Assembly (NCBI RefSeq): GCF_029269825.1
Contig: NZ_JARJHU010000003.1
Location: forward strand, 534,475-598,474
From: Pedobacter sp. JY14-1
GTDB taxonomy: Bacteria > Bacteroidota > Bacteroidia > Sphingobacteriales > Sphingobacteriaceae
Length of the DNA stretch: 64,000 nucleotides
Direction: 5' to 3'
The notes beneath the pieces were generated by a model. That model was not told where the DNA came from and did not search any database. It worked only from the letters and a program-made list of their open reading frames with translations. The translations under genes were made by a program, and so were the position numbers. Below are positions 36,221-43,766 of the stretch, in pieces (positions within the stretch are counted from its first letter, which is position 1; the number at the start of each line of letters is the position of its first letter).

Positions 36221-36589
36221 ATGACCATACCACAAGCAATTGAACATTTGATCAGCAGCAAACCGGGTATCCGGCGGAGCCAGGTTGCCGAGGCATTGAA
36301 CCTGACCCAGGGTTCCTTACTGAAGATCATGCGGGAGGAAAAGGACCTTCCTTTCCTGGCCGCGGTAAAACTGCTCGACTACTTTAAGATCTCCTTTGAG
36401 GAGTTTGTCGGCATGCTGAGCCGGGAGCAGCTGGAGCAGCAGGAGATTTCAAGGCTAAAGCACGCCAGGAGAATGGAGCGGCGCAGAGCCGAAGGCGATA
36501 TCATAACCACAGTGCGTGCGGATGAACTGGAGCACATTACCGGACTGGAACTGATGACCACGGTGATGGAGGTACTGCGGGGTGAATGA
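36221..36589 (+). CDS. Small helix-turn-helix protein (XRE-like)
   Basis: 122 residues. An N-terminal HTH (IRRSQVAEALNLTQGSLLKIM) is followed by a charged C-terminal part (MERRRAEGDIITTV). Possibly a DNA-binding regulator with a partner. The next gene begins only 6 nt after its stop, so the two are likely translated together. No family name beyond HTH. Confidence 0.65.
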   Translation: MTIPQAIEHLISSKPGIRRSQVAEALNLTQGSLLKIMREEKDLPFLAAVKLLDYFKISFEEFVGMLSREQLEQQEISRLKHARRMERRRAEGDIITTVRADELEHITGLELMTTVMEVLRGE

Positions 36590-36595
36590 TTGGGT

Positions 36596-36937
36596 ATGAC
36601 CAGCGAGTTGGAAATTCTTCTTGAACGGCATTTCCGTGAGCAGCGGCACCCGGAGTTTTATGCGGCGAGGTTGAATACGACGTTGTACGTGTTGAATGGG
36701 TTTACCAAGAGGCGATTTGGCAAGACTGTTTATGAGCTGATTCAGGAACGGTTGCACCGGGAGGCGCTTCATCTCCTCATACATTCATCCCTAAAGGTAA
36801 GCGAGATTGCGTATACGATTGGTTGTTGTGACCATGGGCATTTTACCAGGAGTTTTAAGAGGCGGGAGGGGGTTTCGCCGGTACGGTTCAAGAGATCTCT
36901 CGCTGCGCTCGAGATGACGGGCGGAAGCTTGAGATGA
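36596..36937 (+). CDS. AraC-type DNA-binding protein with repeat-encoded C-terminus
   Basis: 113 residues from ATG 36596 (TTG at 36590 is the alternative). It is a stand-alone AraC HTH domain: VYELIQERLHREALHLL, SLKVSEIAYTIGCCDHGHF and FKRREGVSPVRFK. The normal C-terminal end after RFK is replaced by RSLAALEMTGGSLR, encoded by a class B REP-like element. No ligand domain is present. It follows the HTH gene and may control the nearby SusCD locus. Confidence 0.75.
   Translation: MTSELEILLERHFREQRHPEFYAARLNTTLYVLNGFTKRRFGKTVYELIQERLHREALHLLIHSSLKVSEIAYTIGCCDHGHFTRSFKRREGVSPVRFKRSLAALEMTGGSLR
36888..36920 (+). repeat. REP-like class B element forming the end of the AraC-type gene
   Basis: TCAAGAGATCTCTCGCTGCG then CTCGAGATGACGG. 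It is nearly identical to the right arm at 25375-25406 and read in the same frame. The gene's stop lies 17 nt beyond the element. Confidence 0.8.
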
Positions 36938-36974
36938 TGGCTTTTCAGGGGGTAAGAACGACTTTTGAGATAAG

Positions 36975-37010
36975 AGGCCGTAACGGATAGTTGCGGCCTT
37001 TTTGTTTTTT
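36975..37010 (+). terminator. Intrinsic terminator after the AraC-type gene
   Basis: Ten-bp stem AGGCCGTAAC / GTTGCGGCCT (one G-T pair) with a GGATA loop, followed by TTTTTGTTTTTT. Confidence 0.9.
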
Positions 37011-37060
37011 AAATGTTTGGTTATCAGTATTTTGAGGATAAAAATTATGTTCTTTTTTCT

Positions 37061-37090
37061 TTGTTTTTACAACTGAGGGTTATACTTTTG
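37061..37090 (+). promoter_or_regulatory. Strong Bacteroidota-type promoter upstream of the Crp/Fnr gene
   Basis: TTG (37061-37063), 19 nt, TACTTTTG (37083-37090): a full match to TTG-N19-TAnnTTTG. Transcription should start near 37094-37097, giving a leader of about 180 nt before ATG 37278. The leader has no gene I can recognise. Confidence 0.75.
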
Positions 37091-37277
37091 CGGCCATTCA
37101 GGAATCGATACTACACCATACGTTTACGAACATTGATCAACTGCTTCCGGGGCTGGTGGCAGGAACGGCGTTCTGCTGTTATCAGAAATTGACGGCTTTC
37201 AAATTATAGGGAAAATAATGAGGATCGGTTATTGACTAAGCAGAATTTTCTGTTTTCGATTTTATAATTATTTACTG

Positions 37278-37934
37278 ATGAAAAACAAAATTATTATACC
37301 ACTGAGTACTGAAGAAGAACAGGATCTGAAAATGAGTACGGTGGTTTACCTGAAAGGTCTGCTTGATGCACCCTTTCCCGGTGCGCTGGAGCAAGACCTG
37401 ATGCAATCTGATGCGTTGTTGCCGGTTCGCCATTTTAAAGGTGACCTGTTGCTGCAGCCGGGGAAAAATGTAGATATGGCCTGGTTCCTGAAGAAGGGCC
37501 TGGTAAAGATGTATTATTATACCAGGGAAGGCTGCCTGGTGATGTCTTATATCTGGAATGCGGAAAGTATCGTGGTGCTGTTCCGGAAATTCAGGAAAGG
37601 CAAAAGGAACCGCAAGTATTATATGGAGGTGATGGAAGGCAGCGAGCTGGTGGGGATCAGCAGTGCAACCATGCAACTCGTCTATGCACAGCATCCCTTT
37701 GCCCAGGAACTGACCGATGAGATACTGGCCAGGCAGACCCAGCAGGAAGAACTTCAGAAGGAGATCCTTCAGATAACCGACCGTAAGGAACGCTATAAAA
37801 GGCTGAAGGAACTGTTCCCTGAATTCCTTACGGATGGCAAGTGGAGGCTTACCAATGCAGAGATATGCGCGTTTATTGGTATTTCAGCCGGAACACTGGC
37901 AGAATCGAGGAAATTGTATCCTGAAGGGGTATAG
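37278..37934 (+). CDS. Crp/Fnr-family regulator
   Basis: 218 residues. The cyclic-nucleotide-binding-like fold is seen in LPVRHFKGDLLLQPGK and AWFLKKGLVKMYYYTREG; an HTH lies at the C-terminus (LTNAEICAFIGISAGTLAESR). It lacks obvious cAMP-contact residues, like many Bacteroidota members, so the ligand is unknown. It is monocistronic: its own promoter lies at 37061 and a terminator-like hairpin at 37940. Confidence 0.82.
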   Translation: MKNKIIIPLSTEEEQDLKMSTVVYLKGLLDAPFPGALEQDLMQSDALLPVRHFKGDLLLQPGKNVDMAWFLKKGLVKMYYYTREGCLVMSYIWNAESIVVLFRKFRKGKRNRKYYMEVMEGSELVGISSATMQLVYAQHPFAQELTDEILARQTQQEELQKEILQITDRKERYKRLKELFPEFLTDGKWRLTNAEICAFIGISAGTLAESRKLYPEGV

Positions 37935-37939
37935 AAATA

Positions 37940-37974
37940 GCAGGGAAGGGTCTCAGGAATAGAACCTTCCCTGC
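37940..37974 (+). terminator. Hairpin after the Crp/Fnr gene
   Basis: Perfect 10-bp inverted repeat GCAGGGAAGG / CCTTCCCTGC with a 15-nt loop, starting 5 nt after the stop. No T-run follows. Confidence 0.65.
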
Positions 37975-37986
37975 AAAAGTAGTCCT

Positions 37987-37994
37987 TACTTTTG
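37987..37994 (+). promoter_or_regulatory. Consensus -7 box (TACTTTTG)
   Basis: A perfect TAnnTTTG box just after the Crp terminator. No clear TTG at the usual distance. It would drive a transcript with the hairpin at 38053 in its leader and the frame at 38107. Confidence 0.5.
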
Positions 37995-38052
37995 TGCCGT
38001 TGAATGATTGCTTCCGGAGGCGTCTTTCAACAGGCTTCCTGAAAGGGAGCGG

Positions 38053-38078
38053 AGGACCGGGGCATTGTCCCCGGTCCT
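38053..38078 (+). terminator. Hairpin of unclear role between Crp/Fnr and the next frame
   Basis: 10-bp perfect stem AGGACCGGGG / CCCCGGTCCT with a CATTGT loop. It lacks a T-run and sits between the -7 box at 37987 and the frame at 38107, so it may be a leader element rather than a terminator. Confidence 0.45.
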
Positions 38079-38106
38079 TCATCTAACCAAAACGTTTTTA
38101 AAATAC

Positions 38107-38463
38107 TTGAACAGAAATGAGTTGTTGCTGCGGGTTTATAAGTCTGCAGATTTGCAGGGCTGCCTGCATGTGAAGCTTGAAAGGGCTTGCTACAAGGTGC
38201 CTGGAATTGCAGGCGTCTGGGTGCTTGTTGCGGAACTGGTGCAGTTGGGCCGTGCCGTTGCCACGGGTGCCGCACAGGATTGCTGCCTCAGGTTTTGCAC
38301 GGTTTACCGGATGGAATGGTACCTGCACTGCTGCTTTTCCGGCAGTGTGGTAGCGCTTGAACTCCGGGTAAGGGAGCAGCGCAAGTTTAGCCTTCAGGTA
38401 GGGGCAAAGGAGTTTGTGCTGGCTGTAGAGGGGCTGAGCATGAATTTTCCGAGGTTCTTTTGA
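38107..38463 (+). CDS. Possible hypothetical protein with non-ATG start
   Basis: 118 residues from TTG 38107 (the frame is open from 38008). Codon use matches the surrounding G+C-rich genes and the sequence is protein-like (VKLERACYKVPGIAGVWVLV, six Cys), but there is no ATG near the front and no known family. It could be the remains of a gene whose start was lost. It lies 79 nt upstream of the first DUF6266 gene. Confidence 0.4.
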   Translation: MNRNELLLRVYKSADLQGCLHVKLERACYKVPGIAGVWVLVAELVQLGRAVATGAAQDCCLRFCTVYRMEWYLHCCFSGSVVALELRVREQRKFSLQVGAKEFVLAVEGLSMNFPRFF

Positions 38464-38542
38464 GCTAATGAGCTGGTATCGTTGTTAGCCACAGCTATAA
38501 AAAGGCTTGCAATCGTCATGGACCCATTTAAAATTAGAAATT

Positions 38543-39205
38543 ATGGGAAGAACAAGAACAGGAGTCCTTGGCGATGCGTCGGGACGTGTAGACAACGTGG
38601 TATTTGCGGAGTACAGGGACGATAACGTGATCCGCAAGCGGCCTAAGAAATCCTCAAAGCCTGCAACGGCTGCGCAGCTGGCCTGGCGGGCATCGTTTGA
38701 ACTGATGCGCAGCTTTATGAGCAAGGATTGTAAGTCGCTGTTTAATGTGGGCTTTCAGTCGGCCCGGCAGCAGGGGATAACGCCTTTCAACAAGGCTTTT
38801 TCACTGAATGTGAGGCATGCGGTAGCGGGTGTTTACCCGGCCCTGGCCATTGACTATGCGGAGGTGCTGTTTGCAAAAGGTGACCTGAAGGCGGTGCAGG
38901 CGCCGGTGCTGGCGACAACTGTGGATGGGCAGATTGATGTGAGCTGGAATGACAATTCTCCTGCTGCTGATGCGGATGATCTTTTGCATCCGGGACTGGA
39001 TAAGATTACGGTGCTGGCGCACTGCCCGGTGTTGCAGGACTGGGTGATCCAGGAGGGAGCAGCGTTAAGGACTGCTGCGGCTTATGACTTGCAGGTGCCT
39101 GCTTTGTGGTCTGGCAAGGAGGTGCAGGTGTGGGGGTATTTTGTAAGGTCGGATGGGAAGAAGGTGAGTGCGTCGAAGTATATGGGGGTGATTGAGGTGC
39201 AGTAG
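38543..39205 (+). CDS. DUF6266 family protein (copy 1)
   Basis: 220 residues from ATG 38543. The opening MGRTRTGVLGDASGRVDNVV resembles the DUF6266 start (G-x-x-G-K-V-G-N-V-V). The family is frequent in Sphingobacteriaceae, often in clusters, with no known activity. No signal peptide or transmembrane region. The second copy lies 196 nt downstream past a REP-like palindrome. The two share the plan of N-terminal G-rich strand, ~100-residue helical core and C-terminal beta domain, but little identity. Confidence 0.75.
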   Translation: MGRTRTGVLGDASGRVDNVVFAEYRDDNVIRKRPKKSSKPATAAQLAWRASFELMRSFMSKDCKSLFNVGFQSARQQGITPFNKAFSLNVRHAVAGVYPALAIDYAEVLFAKGDLKAVQAPVLATTVDGQIDVSWNDNSPAADADDLLHPGLDKITVLAHCPVLQDWVIQEGAALRTAAAYDLQVPALWSGKEVQVWGYFVRSDGKKVSASKYMGVIEVQ

Positions 39206-39225
39206 GGTTTTAGGGTTCTGCCTGC

Positions 39226-39300
39226 CGTCTACTCGAGGGCACCGAGAGATCTCTTGTTCTGGTAGGGTTCAAGAGATCCCTCCTATCGTCGGGATGACGG
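39226..39300 (+). repeat. Intergenic REP-like palindrome (class B pair)
   Basis: Arms CGTCTACTCGAGGGCACCGA (from 39226, to 39256) and TCAAGAGATCCCTCC...GGGATGACGG (39269-39300) with a ~12-nt loop. This is the intergenic form of the FecR insertions. It is followed to 39365 by three ragged GGGATGACG/GGAATGACG units. Confidence 0.75.
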
Positions 39301-39401
39301 TTGGGAGCATGGGATGACGTAAAGAGGGACTGGAATGACGTTAAAGCGGGAATGGGATGACGGGTGCGTTGTAAAATGTGTTGTATAAAAGGTGAAATAT
39401 T

Positions 39402-40043
39402 ATGGCAAGATATAAGAATGGTATAAATGGGCCGGTGAGCGGCAAGGTGGGGAATGTGGTGGCGTCGAGCTGGCGAGGTGTGACTTATTTCAGGGCGAAA
39501 GCGAGGGCGGTGCGGGTATCGTCGGAGGCGCAGGAGTTGCAGCGGTTGAAGTTTAAACTGGTGCGGAAATGGTTACAGCCGTTGTTCGCTGTGATTAATG
39601 TTGGTTACCGGTTTTTTACGGAAAGCAAGACGCCAATGAACGGGTGTGTTGGCTATCACCTGAAGGAGGCGGTACGGGAGGTTGACGGACATTTTGTAAT
39701 TGATTTCGCAAAGGCAATTTTCAGCAGGGGCGAGCTGCTGATTTCGCTGGTAAGGGCGGTGATCAGATTGCCTGAGTCGCTGCTTCAGATCTTATGGGAT
39801 GATGTACAGGAGAATGTGTTTTGTTTGAGGACGGACCGGCTGACGGTGGTGGTATACTGTCCGGAGTGTAATGAGTTCGCAGTGTTTGAGGGTGTCGCGC
39901 AGCGGGGAGACGGGCAGGTGAAGCTGACGTTGCCTGCGGGTTTCTCCCGGACGTCTGATGAGCCGGTGCATGTCTGGATGCAGTATTTAAGTGAGATGGG
40001 GGATGCGGTAAGTACGACTCAGTATCTGGGGAAATTGACTTAG
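39402..40043 (+). CDS. DUF6266 family protein (copy 2)
   Basis: 213 residues. NGINGPVSGKVGNVVASSWR at the start and INVGYRFFTESKTPMNGCVG later are typical for the family. Function unknown. Transcription probably ends at the palindrome at 40046 or the terminator at 40182. Confidence 0.8.
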   Translation: MARYKNGINGPVSGKVGNVVASSWRGVTYFRAKARAVRVSSEAQELQRLKFKLVRKWLQPLFAVINVGYRFFTESKTPMNGCVGYHLKEAVREVDGHFVIDFAKAIFSRGELLISLVRAVIRLPESLLQILWDDVQENVFCLRTDRLTVVVYCPECNEFAVFEGVAQRGDGQVKLTLPAGFSRTSDEPVHVWMQYLSEMGDAVSTTQYLGKLT

Positions 40044-40045
40044 CT

Positions 40046-40071
40046 AATTTACTCAGTACACTGAGTAAATT
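40046..40071. repeat. Perfect 12-bp inverted repeat after DUF6266
   Basis: AATTTACTCAGT-AC-ACTGAGTAAATT starts 2 nt after the stop. With only 2 nt between arms it is either a short terminator stem or a dimeric protein-binding site. Confidence 0.55.
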
Positions 40072-40181
40072 TTCAGATTGTGTTACAAGGTGCTGATATT
40101 GGGTTGTTTATTGGCCAAATAAAAGAGACAGGAAAGCGTATTCAAGTCGGAAGATTTCCGGATTAAATTAGTTTCAAAAGC

Positions 40182-40210
40182 AAAAAGCGCACTGGAATGG
40201 TGCGCTTTTT
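40182..40210. terminator. Bidirectional terminator between DUF6266 and msrA
   Basis: AAAAAGCGCAC / GTGCGCTTTTT, an 11-bp stem with a 7-nt loop and T/A runs at both ends. It serves the convergent genes on both sides. Confidence 0.88.
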
Positions 40211-40212
40211 TG

Positions 40213-40824
40213 TTATTTGTGTTTGAGTTTGTCTTTGAAGACTTTCTCGAATTTTTCGACTTTGGGCTGGATGACGGCGCGGCAATAGGGCTGGTTGCCG
40301 TTGAGGTTGAAGTAGTTCTGGTGATAGTCTTCAGCGGGGTAGAAGGGTGCGGCTTTTTCGACGGCGGTGACGACAGGTTTACCGTAGACGTTCTTGTCGT
40401 TGAGCTCCTTCTTGTATTTCTCTGCTAGGGCCTTTTGGGTGTCGTCGTGATAGAAGACCACGGAGCGGTATTGCGGGCCGACATCATTACCCTGACGGTT
40501 AAGCGTAGTAGGGTCGTGTGTTTTCCAGAAGACTTCAAGCAGTTCATCGTAGCTGATCTTTTTAGGATCGTAGGTGATCTCAAGCACTTCCGCATGACCG
40601 GTGGTGCCGGTGCATACTTCTTTATAAGTAGGGTTGGCCACTGAGCCGCCCTCGTAGCCCGAACGTACCGCAGTGACGCCGTTCAGGCGCTGGAAAATGG
40701 CTTCAGTGCACCAGAAACATCCGTTTCCAAAGGTCGCCTTTTGTAATTTCGCGGACTGTGCGTCGGCAGTGTCAGCTGTGCCCGCCGAAAGGAGTATCAT
40801 TATCATAATCAGTAATTTTTTCAT
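40213..40824 (-). CDS. msrA: Peptide methionine-S-sulfoxide reductase, exported
   Basis: 203 residues. The catalytic motif GCFWCTE follows TFGNG near residue 35, and SGYEGG plus GHAEV are conserved MsrA blocks. It reduces the S-epimer of methionine sulfoxide in oxidised proteins. An N-terminal signal peptide (MKKLLIMIMILLSAGTADTA) sends it to the periplasm. It is a single-domain form with no MsrB fused. It faces the oxygenase at 40953 divergently. Confidence 0.93.
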   Translation of the reverse strand: MKKLLIMIMILLSAGTADTADAQSAKLQKATFGNGCFWCTEAIFQRLNGVTAVRSGYEGGSVANPTYKEVCTGTTGHAEVLEITYDPKKISYDELLEVFWKTHDPTTLNRQGNDVGPQYRSVVFYHDDTQKALAEKYKKELNDKNVYGKPVVTAVEKAAPFYPAEDYHQNYFNLNGNQPYCRAVIQPKVEKFEKVFKDKLKHK

Positions 40825-40952
40825 GTGTCTCGTGGTTATTTCGTTACTTAATACAAAGTACGGCAGGGAGACAGTTATAGTTTCAACAATACGAATTTAT
40901 TGACAATAGTTTTATAAATTCGTCTTAACTTTTCATAAAAAACACAAAACCA

Positions 40953-41879
40953 ATGTCTGCACCTTACATTCCATGTCTTGATCTGGGTACCTATATTAAC
41001 GGCTCTGAAGCACAACGCAAGCAGTTTTCTGATGAACTGGGCAGGGCGTTCAACGATTCGGGCTTTGTAACGATCACCAATCATGGTCTTGACCAGGAAC
41101 TGATCGACAAGCTGTACCGGAACATACAGGCGATGTTTGGCCTGCCATCGGCCGTGAAGCAGCAATATGAGCGCCCGGAGCTGGCCGGACAGCGTGGCTA
41201 TACCAGCCCGGGACGGGAGACGGCAAAGGGTGCAATGACGGCCGACCTGAAGGAGTTCTGGCAGATCGGGCAGGATGATAACCTTTACCTGGAAGAAGTG
41301 CCAGAGTTTAACAATGTGACCAGGGAGATCTTTGTGAAGCTGGAGGAAAGCGGTAAGCAACTGCTGAGAGCCATTGCCAGTTACCTGGAGCTGCCGGTAA
41401 CTTATTTTGACCAGCACGTGGACAAGGGTAATTCCATACTGAGGGGCATACATTATTTTCCGATAGAAAACCCGGATGCCTTACCTGCTGATGCGGTAAG
41501 GGCAGGTGCACATGAAGACATTAACCTCATTACGCTGCTGATCGGTGCGAGTGCCGACGGCCTGGAGGTACTGACGCGGAGCGATGAATGGCTGCCGATA
41601 AAAGCAGGACATACCGATATCGTCGTGAATGTAGGCGACATGCTGCAAAGGCTGACGAACAACAAGCTGCGCTCGACGACGCACCGGGTGGTGAACCCGC
41701 CGCGTGAACTGATGAAGACTTCCCGTTATTCTGTGCCGTTCTTCCTCCATCCTAAGGCGGAAATGGACCTGACAAGCCTGGATTCCTGCATTGATGCGGA
41801 ACATCCGAAGGTATACAGCGATATGACCGCCGGGGAATACCTGGATGAAAGGCTCAGGGAAATTGGCCTGAAAAAATAA
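40953..41879 (+). CDS. Fe(II)/2-oxoglutarate-dependent oxygenase (isopenicillin N synthase-like)
   Basis: 308 residues. N-terminal DIOX_N-like part (SGFVTITNHGLDQELID) and C-terminal 2OG-FeII oxygenase domain with the iron ligands AGAHEDINLIT (His-x-Asp) and STTHRVVNPP (His), then RYSVPFF, whose Arg and Ser bind 2-oxoglutarate. Substrate unknown; bacterial members are varied. The start is ATG 40953. A TAACTTTT box lies 19 nt upstream of it (40926), with TTG at 40900. Confidence 0.87.
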   Translation: MSAPYIPCLDLGTYINGSEAQRKQFSDELGRAFNDSGFVTITNHGLDQELIDKLYRNIQAMFGLPSAVKQQYERPELAGQRGYTSPGRETAKGAMTADLKEFWQIGQDDNLYLEEVPEFNNVTREIFVKLEESGKQLLRAIASYLELPVTYFDQHVDKGNSILRGIHYFPIENPDALPADAVRAGAHEDINLITLLIGASADGLEVLTRSDEWLPIKAGHTDIVVNVGDMLQRLTNNKLRSTTHRVVNPPRELMKTSRYSVPFFLHPKAEMDLTSLDSCIDAEHPKVYSDMTAGEYLDERLREIGLKK

Positions 41880-41903
41880 ATACTATCTTAGAAAAGGCGT
41901 CTA

Positions 41904-43700
41904 TTAAAGCCCTTTATCGATTGCTCTGTTGAGTACGTCCTGTATCCGTCCGCGTATCTTCATATTGCCCAGCTTGTCTGTAACGGTGGGATTTACCCTG
42001 TTGGACAAAAAGATATAGACGAGCTGCCGGGCCGGATCTACCCATACGCAGGTGCCGGTATAGCCGGTATGTCCATAGGTCTGGGGCGAAGCCAGCTCTG
42101 AAGGGTACTGCTTGCTGACGACGGGGTCCCAGCGGTCGAAACCGAGGCCCCTTCTGCTGACGGCAGACTGTTTGGCGGTGAACATTTCTACGGTGCGTGG
42201 CTCGAAGTATTGCTGCCCGCCATAACTGCCCTTGTTGAGCAGCATCTGGTAAATGATGGCGAGGTCGTTGGCACTGGCAAACAGACCCGCATGCCCGGAT
42301 ACCCCGCCCACCAGGGCGGCACCCTGGTCATGTACATAACCTTCCAGCAGAGTCTTGCGGAAATAGGTATCGTTCTCTGTGGGTACGATCTGTTCCCTGG
42401 GGAAGCGATTGCGCGGCAGGAACCCGGCGGTCTGCATGCCGAGTGGTTTGTAGAAATTTTCTGCGACGTAGTCGTTGAGCGGTGTTTCGCTGATGCGCTC
42501 TACGATGTCTTTCATGACATACATGCTGATGTCACTGTAGACATATTGCCCGCGTGTTTTGATGGGGGCATTGAGCATTTTCGGCCACATGACCTCTTTA
42601 AAATAGTCTTTACGGATATAGTACCCGTCGGCTACCTTGGTGGGGAAGGCTGCACTGGAATCGCTGCTGTGATCGGCAGGGGTCACAAAGTCGTGGAAGG
42701 GAATATAAGGGATGAAACCTGCCTGGTGCAGCATGACTTCGCGTACCTGGATGTTGTTCATGGGCAGGGCGCGCGCCCTTGGGATGTATGCACCCACATT
42801 GGTGTCGAGGTTGAGCTTATGCTCTTCATAGAGCCGCATAACGGCTGGCGTGGTGGCGGTGGTCTTGGTTACGGAAGCGAGGTCGAAAATGTCGCTGACC
42901 TTTTCCGGGATACCTCCGTAGGTATGGTTGCCATAAGCTTTGTTGAAGATGACCTTTCCGTCTCTGACGGCCAGTACGACCATGCCTGGTGCCGCCTTGG
43001 CACGGATCGCTTCTTCGGCGATGGCATCGATTTCCCGGAGGTTATCGGCGTTGACAAGGGCATCTTCGGGCAGGGTATATTTCAGGCGTGTGGCTACGGT
43101 GCTGAAGCCCGAGCCTGCGGTGTATTTGCTTGAATAGCTGATGGCTAGTTTTTTACTGACGCCAATGCCGCCGAAAATGACCTGCGGCACTATGCTGGCC
43201 GCAAGTGGGGTATTCTGGTCGGTCCAGATGATGGGGGCCTGCAGGGAATCGAGCATGGCCAGGCTTCGGCCCTCCCCGAAAAGGGCCAGGACCACTTGTT
43301 TGCTTTTAGCGAGATTGAGGATGAAGCGGGTGTTCCGGGTATCGCCGGCGGATACGGAAGGCAGGGTGACAACCACCGTATTGAAGTATTTCAGGTCGTC
43401 TTCAAGCGTGTTGAGGGCCGTATTCTGCGCATAACTGGCAGCGCTGAACGAGGTCACCTTAGTGTACTTATTGAGCAGGCTGTCAAAGGTTTGCTGCTGT
43501 GTATAGCCGAGGCTCACGGAGGCGACATGCTTCCTGTCGAGGCCGGTAAGGGGGATGGTATTGTTCTGGTTATTGAGCAGTACCGTGCCGGATGCGATGC
43601 TGTTCAGCAAGGCCAGTGTCTGCTCGTTCTGGCGGTGGTCCTGTGCGCAGGCGGATAGGGTAAAAAGTGTCAGGAAACTGATAATAAGGAGATTTTTCAT
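41904..43700 (-). CDS. Serine hydrolase: GH3-C-like domain fused to a class C beta-lactamase-type domain
   Basis: 598 residues with a lipobox (TLFTLSAC). Residues ~25-210 resemble the C-terminal domain of GH3 beta-N-acetylglucosaminidases (ASGTVLLNNQNNTIPL), and ~220-598 form a beta-lactamase-family serine hydrolase with Ser276-x-x-Lys279 (LASVTKTT), a YSD motif (GQYVYSDISM) and HTGYTG near the C-terminus. In many Bacteroidota these follow a GH3 catalytic barrel in a ~970-residue protein; the barrel is missing here. Likely role is in cell-wall turnover or peptide cleavage in the envelope. TACCTTTA (7 of 8 of the -7 box) ends 5 nt before the start codon. Confidence 0.85.
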   Translation of the reverse strand: MKNLLIISFLTLFTLSACAQDHRQNEQTLALLNSIASGTVLLNNQNNTIPLTGLDRKHVASVSLGYTQQQTFDSLLNKYTKVTSFSAASYAQNTALNTLEDDLKYFNTVVVTLPSVSAGDTRNTRFILNLAKSKQVVLALFGEGRSLAMLDSLQAPIIWTDQNTPLAASIVPQVIFGGIGVSKKLAISYSSKYTAGSGFSTVATRLKYTLPEDALVNADNLREIDAIAEEAIRAKAAPGMVVLAVRDGKVIFNKAYGNHTYGGIPEKVSDIFDLASVTKTTATTPAVMRLYEEHKLNLDTNVGAYIPRARALPMNNIQVREVMLHQAGFIPYIPFHDFVTPADHSSDSSAAFPTKVADGYYIRKDYFKEVMWPKMLNAPIKTRGQYVYSDISMYVMKDIVERISETPLNDYVAENFYKPLGMQTAGFLPRNRFPREQIVPTENDTYFRKTLLEGYVHDQGAALVGGVSGHAGLFASANDLAIIYQMLLNKGSYGGQQYFEPRTVEMFTAKQSAVSRRGLGFDRWDPVVSKQYPSELASPQTYGHTGYTGTCVWVDPARQLVYIFLSNRVNPTVTDKLGNMKIRGRIQDVLNRAIDKGL

Positions 43701-43766
43701 GACCTTAAAGGTATAAAAAGCATTGCATTTTTACCTAAATTAGCGACGTTTACCGAGGAATCATTC

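Noticed and set aside
36221..36937. HTH plus AraC-type genes as a toxin-antitoxin pair
   Set aside because: Both look like DNA-binding proteins; no toxin-like domain is present.
22437..38000. tRNA or rRNA genes in the regulatory region
   Set aside because: No cloverleaf-like sequence or GTTCGA-type T arm with matching acceptor ends was seen here or elsewhere in the window.
39301..39365. CRISPR-like or satellite repeats (GGGATGACG units)
   Set aside because: Units are short, few and unevenly spaced, and they match the end of the class B REP-like element.
42210..43133. A 307-codon plus-strand frame
   Set aside because: Antisense to the serine hydrolase gene, whose motifs are complete; a G+C-rich shadow.
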